A DNA stretch of 64,000 bases from Fragilaria crotonensis (Eukaryota > Bacillariophyta > Fragilariophyceae > Fragilariales > Fragilariaceae). The position numbers and the translations under genes were made by a program. The notes under the pieces are model-generated. The model was given only the letters and a program-made list of their open reading frames with translations, had not been told where the DNA came from and did not search any database. Location of the stretch: NCBI GenBank assembly GCA_022925895.1, contig JAKSYS010000144.1:1-64000 (forward strand), in the 5' to 3' direction. This document shows positions 1 to 10,395 of the stretch, one piece after another. Every line of letters starts with the position of its first letter. Position 1 is the stretch's first letter.

Positions 1-248
1 CCGATTCCTTGTTTGCCTGAATCGTTCTGTTCTGAAAACTTGTGAAACGAGTATGTACACTCTACAAACCGATGACTGGATTGACGAAGGAAGTTGAAAC
101 TTTCCTGTTGATTCTCGATTCTGACCCTTCAACATCTCTACGTTGCAAGCTGCTTACAATAACGACATTAACTATTGCGTTAATGCATAAGCTGTGCGGA
201 AGGAGGAGTGAGGCGTTTTTATAGCAGGAACGCGTTGTGCCCCATCCA

Positions 249-1864
249 ATGGTTTTTTCCCCTCTTTCCGTATTTTCTTACGGAAGCATCAGTCCAACCA
301 GCGTTGTCGAAACTCGCGTCTTGACCTGTGAAGAATTGGACGCCACCGTGGCAGACTCTCCCAAGGACGTGAAAGATGATACTCCTCCCGTCACTGTGAC
401 GGCGACTCCTGTCAAAACGCTTGGCAATTTGCAACTCGCTGTCATTGTGTTTTACACTGTTTCAGGTGGTCCATTTGGGATGGAAGAGACGATTCGTGCC
501 AGTGGAGCCTTCTACGCCCTGTTGGATTCGCACTCTTCCCTCTCATTTGGTCCGTTCCAGAAGCCCTGGTGACGGCTGAACTGGGTTCGGCATATCCAGA
601 AGCATCAGGTACCGTCGCTTGGGTTGAAGAAGCGTTCGGTCCCTTTTGGGGATGGTTGCAAGGATGTTTGACCTGGGTATCCGGTGTGACGGACAATGCC
701 ATTTACCCCGTCTTGTTTCTTGACTATGCTTTTCAATTCTTTCGCAACGACGATGATGATGACATGGATCCGGTCATTCGATTTGCCATTCTCGCCTCCA
801 CCTGCATTCTGCTCACCTACATTAACTACCGTGGCATGGATCTTGTTGGTGACATGTCACTCACTATTTTCTTCCTATCCATGAGTCCCTTTGTTGTATT
901 TTGCCTCATCGGTATGTTCAAGGTCGACCCATCCCGATGGCTCGTGCAACCAGATCCCAATATTGAGTCCATGGATGAAGGCAATGGTGCTGGTTTTGTT
1001 GCTACCACCGCCATTGGTGGAATTATTTGGCGACCATACCTCAACAATCTCTTTTGGAACTTAAACTCCTTTGACTCCGCATCTTGCTTTGCTGGAGAAA
1101 TCAGCGATCCCGGCCGATCTTTTCCAAGGGCCATGTTTGGAGGAATTCTCATTGTCACGGTGTCCTACTTGTTGCCTCTCCTTGTCGCACTTGGATCTAC
1201 TACAGCAGCTCAAGGGGACTGGGTCGATGGTTACTTGACAACGGTGGTATCGAATACTGTCGGAACATGGTTGGGTGCATGGGTGCTCTTCGCTGCTGGT
1301 ATTTCCAATCTGGCCATGTTCATGAGTGAAATGTCGTCAGATGCCTTCCAAATCCTTGGTTTGGCCGAGCGAGGATATCTTCCCAAGATTTTCGCCAAGC
1401 GCAGTCGCTATGGAACTCCAACTTGGGGTTTATTGGTGGGAGCTGCTGTTATATTGGCGATGAGTGTCACTGATTTGTCCTCCTTGATTGAGATGCTCAA
1501 CTTCAATTATTCCATCTCTCTCGTGATCGAGTACTGTGCCTTCATCCGGCTCCGCATCGCCCGTCCAAATCTCAAGCGACCCTACCGCATTCCTTTGAAT
1601 ACCTTTGGTTGTATCCTCATGATCATTCCACCTCTTGTGTTCACAACCATCATTATGATGCTCGCCTCTTACGTCACCTACATTTACGCCGCCACCACTG
1701 TCGTTGTGGCGGGGGTCATCTACAACTTCCGCAAGCGTGATACCAATGCTGTTATGGTTGGTGGGTCCTACGATGCCGTGCCGGTGCACGATGTTGAAGT
1801 TGCCAAGCTCTCGGCGTCATTTCGCCACGAACCAGATCCTGCACCACCGCCCCAAGTCTCCTGA
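249..1864 (+). CDS. APC-family amino acid/polyamine permease (PUT/LAT-like), with one apparent frameshift
   Basis: A plasma- or endo-membrane amino acid or polyamine transporter of the amino acid-polyamine-organocation family. The N-terminal part carries the conserved first-helix signature GGPFGMEETIRASG. The part after position 527 reads on through PEALVTAELG, GPFWGWLQG and DNAIYPVLFLDY, all typical of plant and protist PUT/LAT transporters, followed by many hydrophobic helices and a polar tail. The first ATG in frame is at 249. The two halves lie in different frames. The family alignment places the break at 521-526, where one G appears to be missing from a GG run; with it the protein would be about 538 residues, a normal length. 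There is no intron at the break. It converges on the first gamma-glutamyltransferase gene. Substrate cannot be told from sequence. Confidence 0.85.
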
Positions 1865-2090
1865 CAACCCGTATCAAATCGACACTACCTGGTACCATCA
1901 CGACAAATACCTCAGACGGGTTGACCTGCGGTATTTGAATAAGAATCAACAAAAGCCACACTGCAGGGTTCGCACATGTCTGATGAAGTACATATTGCAC
2001 ATTTTAACTCGTTTTACAGTCTTTAATCTCCTGCAGAATGTAGACTAGTCAATGCAGGTGAATTGCACGATGCCACTTTCGAGACGGGCA

Positions 2091-4429
2091 TTATACACCA
2101 GCCGGTTGACCACCCTTGCGAATGTCCGAGACGGCTGACATTTTCTGATGTATTCGGCTTCGAGACACCACTTGCACACATCCAGCATAGTTGATTGGGA
2201 CTAGAGAATGTCCTGTCGTTTCCAGTTCCAGCCGCGTACGGGTTGGAACTTCAATCACGTAATCCTCTTTTGAAACCAAGGTGGATTCAAACAGAGTCCA
2301 TGCTTTCGAATGGTACAACAGCTGGTCGTGCACGCGTGGACTTGTCACGGCGGCAAACAAATCCATCTTTTCGACAGCATGATTCAAAAACGTTTGCAAG
2401 GTGGCCGAGATAATCTTGGGCCCGCCGCTGGCACCCAATACCATGAAAAGGTCACCAAGTGATAGCGATTCGTCGAGGCCAGATTTTGCCTCAAAGATCA
2501 GTGTAGGAGACATGGACGACAATGGCTTTTTGCCGGGAGCAATAAAGTTGGACTCAGCAGGCTCAAGGCCGAAATAGTTGGGACGATCAGGAGTGGCAAA
2601 ATCGTCCATTTGACTGTTCAGTAAAATACCTGTTCTTCCACTTACTACCCCAGAGCCGAAGAAATTGTTGATTGAACTCGTCAAGGAAACAGCATTGCCC
2701 TTGTTGTCCATGATCGAAACATGACTGGTACCCTTGTCCTCCAGATATCCAAAATTCCGAAGGGATCTTCCATCACCGTCCTTGAGGCTCCATGTACCTG
2801 TCGAACTGGTTCCCTGACTCGCGGAATCATCTCTTATTTTGGCCCACTTCTCGCCACCGTACTTTGATAGCGGCAATGATGCATCCTTTCTTGTCATTTG
2901 TCGAAGACTCTCCATATAGCCATTGTAAACGAGATCCTTGACGGCAGCTTGAACGATATTGCCATTATATTTGGGATCACTTAGAGACATTCGAATCGCA
3001 AAAGCGTGTCTCATGGCTTCGACCAGCCGATGGTCCTTAAGAGAAGGACCGCCTAGGATGTTTTGTGCATCATCCTTGACGAAGCTGGAGAGGAAACGCG
3101 CCGCTCCTATTAGTGTGGCACCCCCTGAACTTGGAGGTGGAACCCCAACCATAGTATAGCCAAAGACGTCCTTGGCTATCAACGGCGAACGAAGAGTGGG
3201 GGCATATCTTGCCATGTCTTTTACCGTAAGGATGCCTCGGCTTAGTCGAACGTCATCGACAAATTGTTGGGTATGACTACCGTTGTACAAGGCCATTGCA
3301 CCCTCGATTTTGACGGACTCCAAAAACAAAGCCAGGGCCTCGTTCTTGATAATGTCACCTTCCTCCAAGCGCACCTCGCCCGATCCGTCTTTCGTAAGAA
3401 GTCTTCGAAGTTCCGAAAAGGCCCATCGTTCCGACGAATGCTTTGCGATCGCGTCCGCCAAAAAAGAAGACACTGGCACACCATTCCGTGCCAATTTTAT
3501 CGCAGGATTGACCACTTGGGCCCACGAGAGCTTTCCAAACATGGAATGTGCCACCTCAAGGCCGTATAATTCCCCCGGCACGGCGATTGCCAAACCCCCA
3601 GTTGTGGATGCAGTTTCGGACATGTTTGAAAACATGTCTCTGTGCGCTTTTATCGGTGCCACTTCGCGAGCGTCAATGACCAAAGTTACCTTTCCTGCGG
3701 CATCCACTGTTACGTTACGGCGGGCGTCACGAAAGAAGGGAACAAAACGGGAATTGACTTTTCCATCTTTAGCATCCTTGTCAATATGAATAACCATGAA
3801 CATGCCACCGCCAATACCTGATGATGCTGGATTGCAAACTCCTAAACAAAGAGCAACCGCAACGGCAGCATCAACGACATTGCCGTTATCAACGTTCATT
3901 ATATGATGGCCTAAATCGGAGCAAACGGAATGATCCGAAGCCACGGCGCCGCGCTCCAAATTCTCGACTGCGTGAAAATGTGAGTGCAGCCATTCGCTTT
4001 CCATGAATCGCCGAGCCTTGGCATTGCCTTTTACGTACCTGTCGACCATGACTTTAATCTCTCCCTTTTCAAATCATCGGTTGCATCGGATGCATCATTG
4101 AGTGTATTGAATCCAGGGCCCATCCGTATCAGTTCCACAGAAGTGACAACTATGGAAACAACCAACGCGATCGACAGCAGAAGCATGCACTGCCGTCGTT
4201 GCCAGAGACCCATTTGCTGCACATGCTGGCTAACAACAACTCTCTGGGGAATCTCTTCCCCCTCCATTCGAAAGGTCTCTACATCAGGTGTCGCTCCGGT
4301 GAAGGACTCCCTGAAGTCGTCATGTTCCTGGAAGTCCCGAGATATCGGATACGCGCACAAGCTATCCTCGTCATCAAAATCAAGCAGTTCGGAAATTGGC
4401 CGATTCTTGATTGCTCCGCCACTTTTCAT
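2091..4429 (-). CDS. Gamma-glutamyltransferase 1, type II membrane protein (two exons)
   Basis: Cleaves the gamma-glutamyl bond of glutathione and transfers or hydrolyses the glutamyl group. I join exon 1 (4429-4039) to exon 2 (3967-2091) across a 71-nt GT-AG phase-1 intron, giving 755 residues. Exon 1 encodes an acidic N-terminus and one membrane anchor (MLLLSIALVVSIVV), so the enzyme should be anchored with its catalytic part outside the cytosol. Exon 2 is the full catalytic domain: AVASDHSVCSDLG at the start, SSGIGGGMF, and the autoprocessing/nucleophile threonine in GTSHVS at about residue 544, followed by NAVSLTSSINNFFGSG and LLNSQMDDF. The reading frame is clean. A paralog at 10.4-12.8 kb has the intron in the same place. 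A short uninterrupted frame runs into the intron, so an unspliced reading would lose the anchor. Confidence 0.9.
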
Positions 4430-5704
4430 GGCGGGCGATGGTTGCTATTATAAAGGCACAGATTGTCACAACGATGCAGGGGCTCGTTGGTGTAACCGCA
4501 ATCGGCGTAAGCACTTCGTCTGCCTTATTCGTCTCTCGCTACGGAGTGCGACAAGGTCGTCGGACCGACTGCTTCCCCTGTCTTATCGAAGTATAGCTGC
4601 AGTGTATTTGAGAGTGAAGAATGTGCGAGGCATCGGCATTTCAAGGAGGTTCACGCTTTCTATCAAAAAGACATACTGCCAGCTCTGCGCAGTGCACGAG
4701 AACAGGGGTCCAGTACTCGTTGTACGGAATACCGTTAGTCATTTGTCATGACAAAATGCCTATATGAGTATGACCAAATTGCCTGACAAAAGCAGCAATG
4801 TACGAGTATACGGTATACCGGTATACCCCACGACCACTCCCCAGCCGACTCCGGACTCCGGAGTGGTACTACCGCAGGTGCTGCTACTCCTCCGTACTTG
4901 TACCCTTCTAATCGGTGGATCATGAGAAACGCACCGGGCATTTTCTGACGTTGAAAGCTGTGTCCTCCTTTGCTGTATTTCATATTTCATACCCATGTAT
5001 AGTACACATGCTACTAGTCACCAGTACTCGAGTACCGGGTCCGGTTCAGGCTAAGGCTACCGGTGTACACTATCAATTCACGATTCACAATGGTATGTAC
5101 GTAAGTAGTACTCCAGTACCAGTAAAGTACAAGTACTCACCAAAAAGCCCTATACTGGTACCCGGCTTGAGTACTGTCATACATATTTTTTTCGCATGAT
5201 CTGTTGACAACAACGACTTGATACTCGGAGTAATTCCTTGCGTCATGTCTCATGACGTCATGCGTCGCCAGAAACCATGAATATGATAGGGGCGACACTA
5301 CTGCAAATCCTGAAACTTCGTGTTTGTCTGTGTCGTCACGAACACGAACCTCCCACCACCACAAATTCATGATAGGTGGACATCAACTCTAGATTCTAGA
5401 AAGTACACTGGTGTACTTTCACCCTGCACACGTGATCACATGATCACGAGTCATTAACCTCTCACCATCCTGTAGTTCACTTCAACTCGCATACATTATC
5501 AGCTCTCACTTTTTGCTCCTGCTTCTGCTTTGTCTGCTATCTTTTACTGCTCTCATAATAGAACACTCTTCAATTCGAATTCGATCGATTCCCGCATCTC
5601 GAGTTTGAAATTGCAATCCGAACTCTGAACTTGACACAACTGTCAACTCTCGCTTCTCGACCGCGCTTCGCTTTTCTTGTTCCCAGATTCTCTAGTCACA
5701 AGCC
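4430..5704. other. Intergenic region rich in GTAC palindromes and stem-loops
   Basis: No gene is supported here. It separates the divergent gamma-glutamyltransferase 1 and carrier-like genes, so it should hold both promoters. It is unusually rich in GTAC-centred palindromes, for example around 4803-4830 and 5021-5165, and has a compact cluster of perfect-arm palindromes at about 5390-5452 plus a CRE-like palindrome at 5252-5261. Confidence 0.6.
5252..5261. promoter_or_regulatory. CRE-like bZIP palindrome upstream of the carrier-like gene
   Basis: ATGACGTCAT is a perfect palindrome containing TGACGTCA, the classical bZIP/CREB core. In diatoms, TGACGT-type elements are known in CO2/cAMP-responsive promoters. 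It lies about 440 bp upstream of the ATG at 5705. Function here is inferred from the motif only. Confidence 0.35.
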
Positions 5705-6841
5705 ATGTCGCCAGGCAAGAGCCACAAGGATGGAAGCATTCAACGGAGGAGTACTGCGATACAAGCCTCCACCATGGGCCTTCCCGAGGCTGTGGTCGAG
5801 TCGGCGTTGGTCACCTATCGATCGGTTGGCATCGGGGTGTTTGGCGTGATTATGCGCTTTAGTGGCATGCCACTCGAGAAAATTGCTCTTTTTATGAATT
5901 CAAGCCAAGTATCGGGGCCCAATCCAATGAGACAATCCCTTCGTCTTACCTTCGCCGAAGGACCTCTTGCACCTTTTCGGGTCGTCGGCCCGGCATCGCT
6001 GGTGGCCTGGTTCTTACAATACTCTATCATGGGGTTTGCATTTCAGTTCTTTGACCACAGTCTCAGTAACCTCTTGGACGTCAAACCCGTGTATTATGGT
6101 CACGAACTCATGACCCCGCCTGACGACGACGACGTCAGCACCACGCCTGCCGAATGGTTCAAGTCATCATTTGCTAGAATCCTTTCACCGGCACTGGCAG
6201 CTGCTCTCGAATCCAAGGTCTCCAACCGTGCCGAAGTTCAGCGATACTTCGGTCCCGGTCAACTGGCAAAGGTGGAATCTCAATTGGGGTGGGGTGCGAT
6301 GCGGCGGGCTGCGGGTCCTGCCTTTCTGCCCAATTTCATGAGAAACTTCATCATGTGTCAAACTACTTTCTTGTTGACGCCCATTACCTACAAGCTATAC
6401 TTTCCCCAAGAGCAGAAGAGCAAAACGACGCTATTTTGGTACGGTCTGAGCATGAACATTTTCGTCGGCAACGTCTTTGCCATTACACAACAGGCATTGT
6501 GGGGGCGTACCTTGGATTATGCCTCACAACACGGCAAAATCGTGTACACCAACATTGTTCGGGAGGGTTTTCGAGCTGACGGAGTGGGCGCCTTTTTCAC
6601 TGGCCCCAAGTGGTTCTCTCGAGTCATGATGAACGCGCCAGCGCAGGGCGTCCTCCCTTGGTTTTACAATGAGGTCTTGCCCCTCGGGGAGCGGTCCGTC
6701 CTCCGGGCTGTGAAATATGTCGTGTACGAGCCTATTGAGAAGGAATACCGCCAAGTTAAGCACAACGAACAAAGGTTGAAGCCTCTCCATCAAACCCGAA
6801 TGACGGAGGTGACACTGGCGAAATCGCCGTCGACTCGGTGA
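5705..6841 (+). CDS. Mitochondrial-carrier-like protein (divergent)
   Basis: A 378-residue protein in one clean exon with ATG at 5705. Its length and hydrophobic pattern fit the mitochondrial carrier family: repeated amphipathic helices, and a late segment with AFFTGPKWFSRVMMNAPAQG that resembles the carrier repeat 'GFYRGLGPRLLR..P'. The canonical Px[DE]xx[KR] signatures are degenerate, so it may be a non-classical member or have lost transport. Expected location is the inner mitochondrial membrane or another organelle membrane. Substrate is unknown. The GC-rich regular coding sequence and lack of breaks argue that it is expressed. Confidence 0.5.
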   Translation: MSPGKSHKDGSIQRRSTAIQASTMGLPEAVVESALVTYRSVGIGVFGVIMRFSGMPLEKIALFMNSSQVSGPNPMRQSLRLTFAEGPLAPFRVVGPASLVAWFLQYSIMGFAFQFFDHSLSNLLDVKPVYYGHELMTPPDDDDVSTTPAEWFKSSFARILSPALAAALESKVSNRAEVQRYFGPGQLAKVESQLGWGAMRRAAGPAFLPNFMRNFIMCQTTFLLTPITYKLYFPQEQKSKTTLFWYGLSMNIFVGNVFAITQQALWGRTLDYASQHGKIVYTNIVREGFRADGVGAFFTGPKWFSRVMMNAPAQGVLPWFYNEVLPLGERSVLRAVKYVVYEPIEKEYRQVKHNEQRLKPLHQTRMTEVTLAKSPSTR

Positions 6842-7808
6842 GACCAATTGGACGGTACCGATTCAAATCTGCGACGTGTACTTCGAGAAACGCGACAAAT
6901 GCATTTCCAAATGACATATTGAATCGTATATAAGAGCTATACCTTTTTAATAATAGTCTTTAGATGTTTTTCACATGAATCGAGAGTTTGTTAAGGCCTA
7001 CGCTCCGCATTCCTAACCTCACGGGCTAGCTCAATGCTGTGTATTCACTATTCACTGGAAAAGTGCGGCATCATTCCTGTCCCACGTACTTGGTACTAGT
7101 ATCCCTACAAAAGATACGACTGCGAATGTGCCGACACCGAACTCCAAGTTCAAAGCGTAGACTTATGAGCCAAGCACAGGTTCAAGTTTCTAGGTACGAT
7201 AGTCAGTCGAGGATGGCACAGTTGGTTATCTCTGACTTCGTCGCATCGTATGCTCGAAGTGTACATGTATGATATCCAGTTCAGCTCATCATTTCCTGCA
7301 GGGACTGTGGTAGGAGGTAGGATGATGTTTGATGGTGTTGCTGATGAGGTACACGTACTACCAGTACCAGGTACCAGGTTGTTACCGGTAGTTGTTAATC
7401 CGAGTACTCGTATGCGCGCCGCACAACTATGCATATATTTATGTAAGTATACTCTACATTGATCAAACATATACGCATGCTTATCGGAGGGAAGTCCTCA
7501 GAATTCGATAGAGAGAAAAAAGTTACTGTACCAGTAATAGCAAAAATAAAATAGATGGGGATATTACTTTTTTAGATATTTGCATATGTAGAGTGGAAAA
7601 TGGGAACCAATCAGCTTGTGGACCCGGTATTCACTCACGTGCAGGGTATCATGCTTGTACCAGGGTTTTGCTGTTTTGCACTCATCGAAGTGAACCTGTT
7701 ACCACTTGAGTTGATGCATCGTGTGACACCAGGCTGACATCCGCCTCTGTTGTCTCCACACATTTCGATCTTATTATAGTAGCGAAGATCCCAGCATATA
7801 TTTGAACG
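6842..7808. other. Intergenic spacer, no gene seen
   Basis: AT-rich 3' flank of the carrier-like gene followed by the promoter side of the next plastid gene. It contains scattered GTAC-type palindromes around 7350-7400 and nothing that reads as a conserved protein or RNA. Confidence 0.5.
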
Positions 7809-8822
7809 ATGAAGCAAGTGTTGCTTTTGTTCCAATTACTACTTGTCAGCTCTGTTGACGCTTTCGTCGCACCGAAACAGGTTGCTCTTCGAAGTTCGGC
7901 TATCCAAACAACCATCAGCAGAAATCCTGGTTCTCGTCTAAATTCCATCGCCGACACAGTCGAAGGTGCCTTTGGACCATCCAGAAACACAGGACTGACA
8001 TCGCGTGTTATCCGAGTGGCAAATCATGCACCAGCATTCCTAAGTCTCCTTTACTTTGGGTTGGTGTCCATGAGCTCCATGATGCCCGACGTCATGCCCG
8101 TAAAACCTACCCTGGCATCTGTCTTGACCCAAAATGTAGGACCAACTACCAATCGTCTCTTTGCCGACTATTTCCCCACTCTTGTGACTCCGCCGTCCTT
8201 CATCTTTCTGGTTTGGCCCACAATTGTTGTTGTTCAGATCGCAACGCTGGTCTTCTCAGTATTGCAACCCATGAAGAATGAACCGATTCTTTCGCAAGAC
8301 GATCTCACTGCATTGTCTATCTCCAATCTGGCGGCGACACGGTGGCTCATTGTCGCGTCGCAAACGGCTCCTGGGTGCCTGAAGCTCGCAAGCTGCCTTG
8401 TCCTTCCCTTGGTGCCACTCTTTAGTGGCTATCCACTGCGTAAAATGGAAGGAAGTAGCGCGATGGAGTTCAAGTTCAAGTCAGTCATCTTTCAGCTTTA
8501 TTCCAGTTTCACAATCATTGCCAGCTTGTTGGCGCTGACTGTGGAGCTGCAACACGGTGGTCGACTGCCGAAACTTCCGGCTGAAGCCGCGGCATCCGTC
8601 TTTTTGGGACTATACTTTCTCATGGTGTCCATGAAGAACAAGAGTGGAATCAAGAAGATAGTCCAGGCAGGAGCCATTTCTGGCATTGCCGTCAAAAGAG
8701 TTCAAGAATGTATGGCCAGAGGAGCTTCTGGTGGTGTGTTTGAGTCGTTGGTGTCTATAAGCTTTCTGGGTACACTCTTTGTGTCTTTCAAGGCAATGCA
8801 GAAGTTGGTTGAACGAAAGTGA
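7809..8822 (+). CDS. Plastid-targeted multi-pass membrane protein, possibly TspO-like
   Basis: A 337-residue protein starting at ATG 7809. The N-terminus is a signal peptide ending in SSVDAF followed by VAPK, an ASAFAP-type site where cleavage before Phe exposes a plastid transit peptide. The mature part has four to six hydrophobic segments. The stretch FPTLVTPPSFIFLVWP resembles the N-terminal helix of TspO/tryptophan-rich sensory proteins and relatives (Pro-x2-Phe-x4-Trp-Pro), but the similarity is short. I therefore treat the family as tentative and the plastid location as well supported. The reading frame is unbroken. It could equally be a diatom-specific envelope or thylakoid protein. 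Confidence 0.55.
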   Translation: MKQVLLLFQLLLVSSVDAFVAPKQVALRSSAIQTTISRNPGSRLNSIADTVEGAFGPSRNTGLTSRVIRVANHAPAFLSLLYFGLVSMSSMMPDVMPVKPTLASVLTQNVGPTTNRLFADYFPTLVTPPSFIFLVWPTIVVVQIATLVFSVLQPMKNEPILSQDDLTALSISNLAATRWLIVASQTAPGCLKLASCLVLPLVPLFSGYPLRKMEGSSAMEFKFKSVIFQLYSSFTIIASLLALTVELQHGGRLPKLPAEAAASVFLGLYFLMVSMKNKSGIKKIVQAGAISGIAVKRVQECMARGASGGVFESLVSISFLGTLFVSFKAMQKLVERK

Positions 8823-9544
8823 TGTAGAATACGTGTTGAAGTTATAACCCGAGGGGCGAGCAGGTTGTACCGCGCTTCTACTTGGGTCTCTGATGGGATG
8901 TAAGGAAAAGTTTGTGCTCGTCTTAACTGTGTAAAAGATGCTTCTGATGGATTGCTCATACCTGTCCTTAGCTGCAATTTCCAACATTATCAAATCCCAT
9001 GCCATCCTGGTGCTCTCAACCATGGCTTTCATTGTGAAAACAAAATGCTCGTCTCCATGTTGAGATCCAGCGTCCAAGCTGCCTCTAAGAAGTAATAGTA
9101 CACATACTAGTCGTAAAATGCAGTAGAGAACTTGTACTAAGAAGCTCTCTGAAAAGCTATGTGTTATTGATTCATTCCGCAGTATGATAGGGATGTCATC
9201 CATCTTCAAAATGGCAACAGTGGTCCTCGAGGAGCCCTGCATTGCTATAAAAGGCTGTAAGTGTGTGCAAAGATTCCGTCACGGCAGGTTTCCGTTGATG
9301 TTTACCTGGTACCTTCCATATAAGTAGTAAGTGACGTCATTTCACGAAACCGAAGTGGACACATGCATATTGCATCTTGCATCATCGAATCCACATGTGC
9401 GTGTACCCCAAATACCGAACACGAAATGTATAATACCTGGCGTCTGGCGTGTCGTGCTGTCGTGCTGTCGTGCTCCTACGAGCTGGCAACACATCACCAA
9501 ACATTTACTTGTAGTACTTGTCAAACGAATAAACGACCTAGGCC
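8823..9544. other. Intergenic spacer with a CRE-like site
   Basis: No gene is supported. The 3' half should hold the PAP/fibrillin promoter, with TGACGTCA at 9332-9339 and a short 8-9 bp triplication of a TGTCGTGC-like unit near 9447-9475. Confidence 0.45.
9332..9339. promoter_or_regulatory. CRE-like bZIP palindrome upstream of the PAP/fibrillin gene
   Basis: A perfect TGACGTCA lies about 205 bp upstream of the start codon at 9545. It is the second such site in front of a gene in this window. Regulatory use is inferred from the motif. Confidence 0.35.
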
Positions 9545-10293
9545 ATGATAGCCCTCCGCTGCATTCTCGTATCCATCGCGTTTGCCGAATGCGCCACGGG
9601 ATTTCAGAATCTCATACCAAACTTTCAAGGCTTTGGACTGTCCAAGCAGCTCGTGCCGAAAACATTTGGAGATACCGACCTTGAGAATCAACTTTTGGAT
9701 GCCATTTCACAAACCGAACGTCTCTCCACATCCGAGGAGATCGATAGTATCATTGCTCAATTGGAACGCAGCGACAAGACACTCCCACGCCCATCTATTG
9801 CTCCCCAGATTTATGGTCGTTGGCGGTTGCTGCACACTTCCAACGCCGCAACAGCCTCCCCCATTCAACGCAAGGCCGTGGATGCATCCAAATTTGCCAT
9901 TTATCAAGATATTTCGTTAAGAAATGAGAATACAAGCGACGAAGTTCTCATCGTGAGTCAAGTAGTCAAATTCAGTGATACGGCTGAACTTAGGGTCGAC
10001 GCCTTGGCGTCAACGCCGGCGTATCCTTTGGCGGAACTCACCGATCGCAAGTCCACGGGGAAAGTCTTGGGGCTCAACATTCTAGGTGTATCCCTGGTGG
10101 GAGACGAGGCCGCGCCGGATCGAATCGACCTGATTCGCGGGTTGACTTTGTTTTTGATGAGGGCAATTTTCAGTTTGGAGACTTGAAGATTCCATACCCC
10201 GTTCCGTTTCGACTGCCACTGTTTCGCGATTGGGTCAAGGGGTGGATTGATGTCACTTACTTGTCGGATCGCATGCGGATTTCGAGAAAATAA
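9545..10293 (+). CDS. PAP/fibrillin (plastid lipid-associated) protein, with one apparent frameshift
   Basis: Plastoglobule/thylakoid structural protein of the PAP_fibrillin family. The signal peptide ends in AECATGF, an Ala/Gly-Phe junction of the complex-plastid type. The body has the family hallmark IYGRWRLLHTS and a lipocalin-like strand pattern. The first frame stops at 10186, but a second frame continues with VDFVFDEGNFQFGDLKIP, VPFRLPLF and YLSDRMRISRK up to a TAA at 10291-10293. That is exactly how the family ends. The break is best explained by one missing C near 10128-10130 (CC for CCC), giving about 249 residues. The gene therefore probably runs to 10293 rather than 10186. Confidence 0.8.
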
Positions 10294-10395
10294 GGGAACC
10301 ACATTTGTTTTATTGAAGGAACAGCCAGAAGTGTAGTTGAATATTTACATAATTAATCTTACTGTCGACCAATTAGGTCGTCACCCTTTCGACAT

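Noticed and set aside
42-224. Short frame before the permease gene
   Set aside because: 60 residues of no recognisable character, different frame from the permease, no splice sites that join it.
249-1864. Calling the permease a pseudogene or two genes
   Set aside because: The two frames join seamlessly at a GG run within one conserved helix, and the same type of break recurs across the window.
3283-3789. 168-residue frame opposite gamma-glutamyltransferase 1
   Set aside because: Antisense shadow of a well-conserved enzyme; composition follows the codon structure of the real gene.
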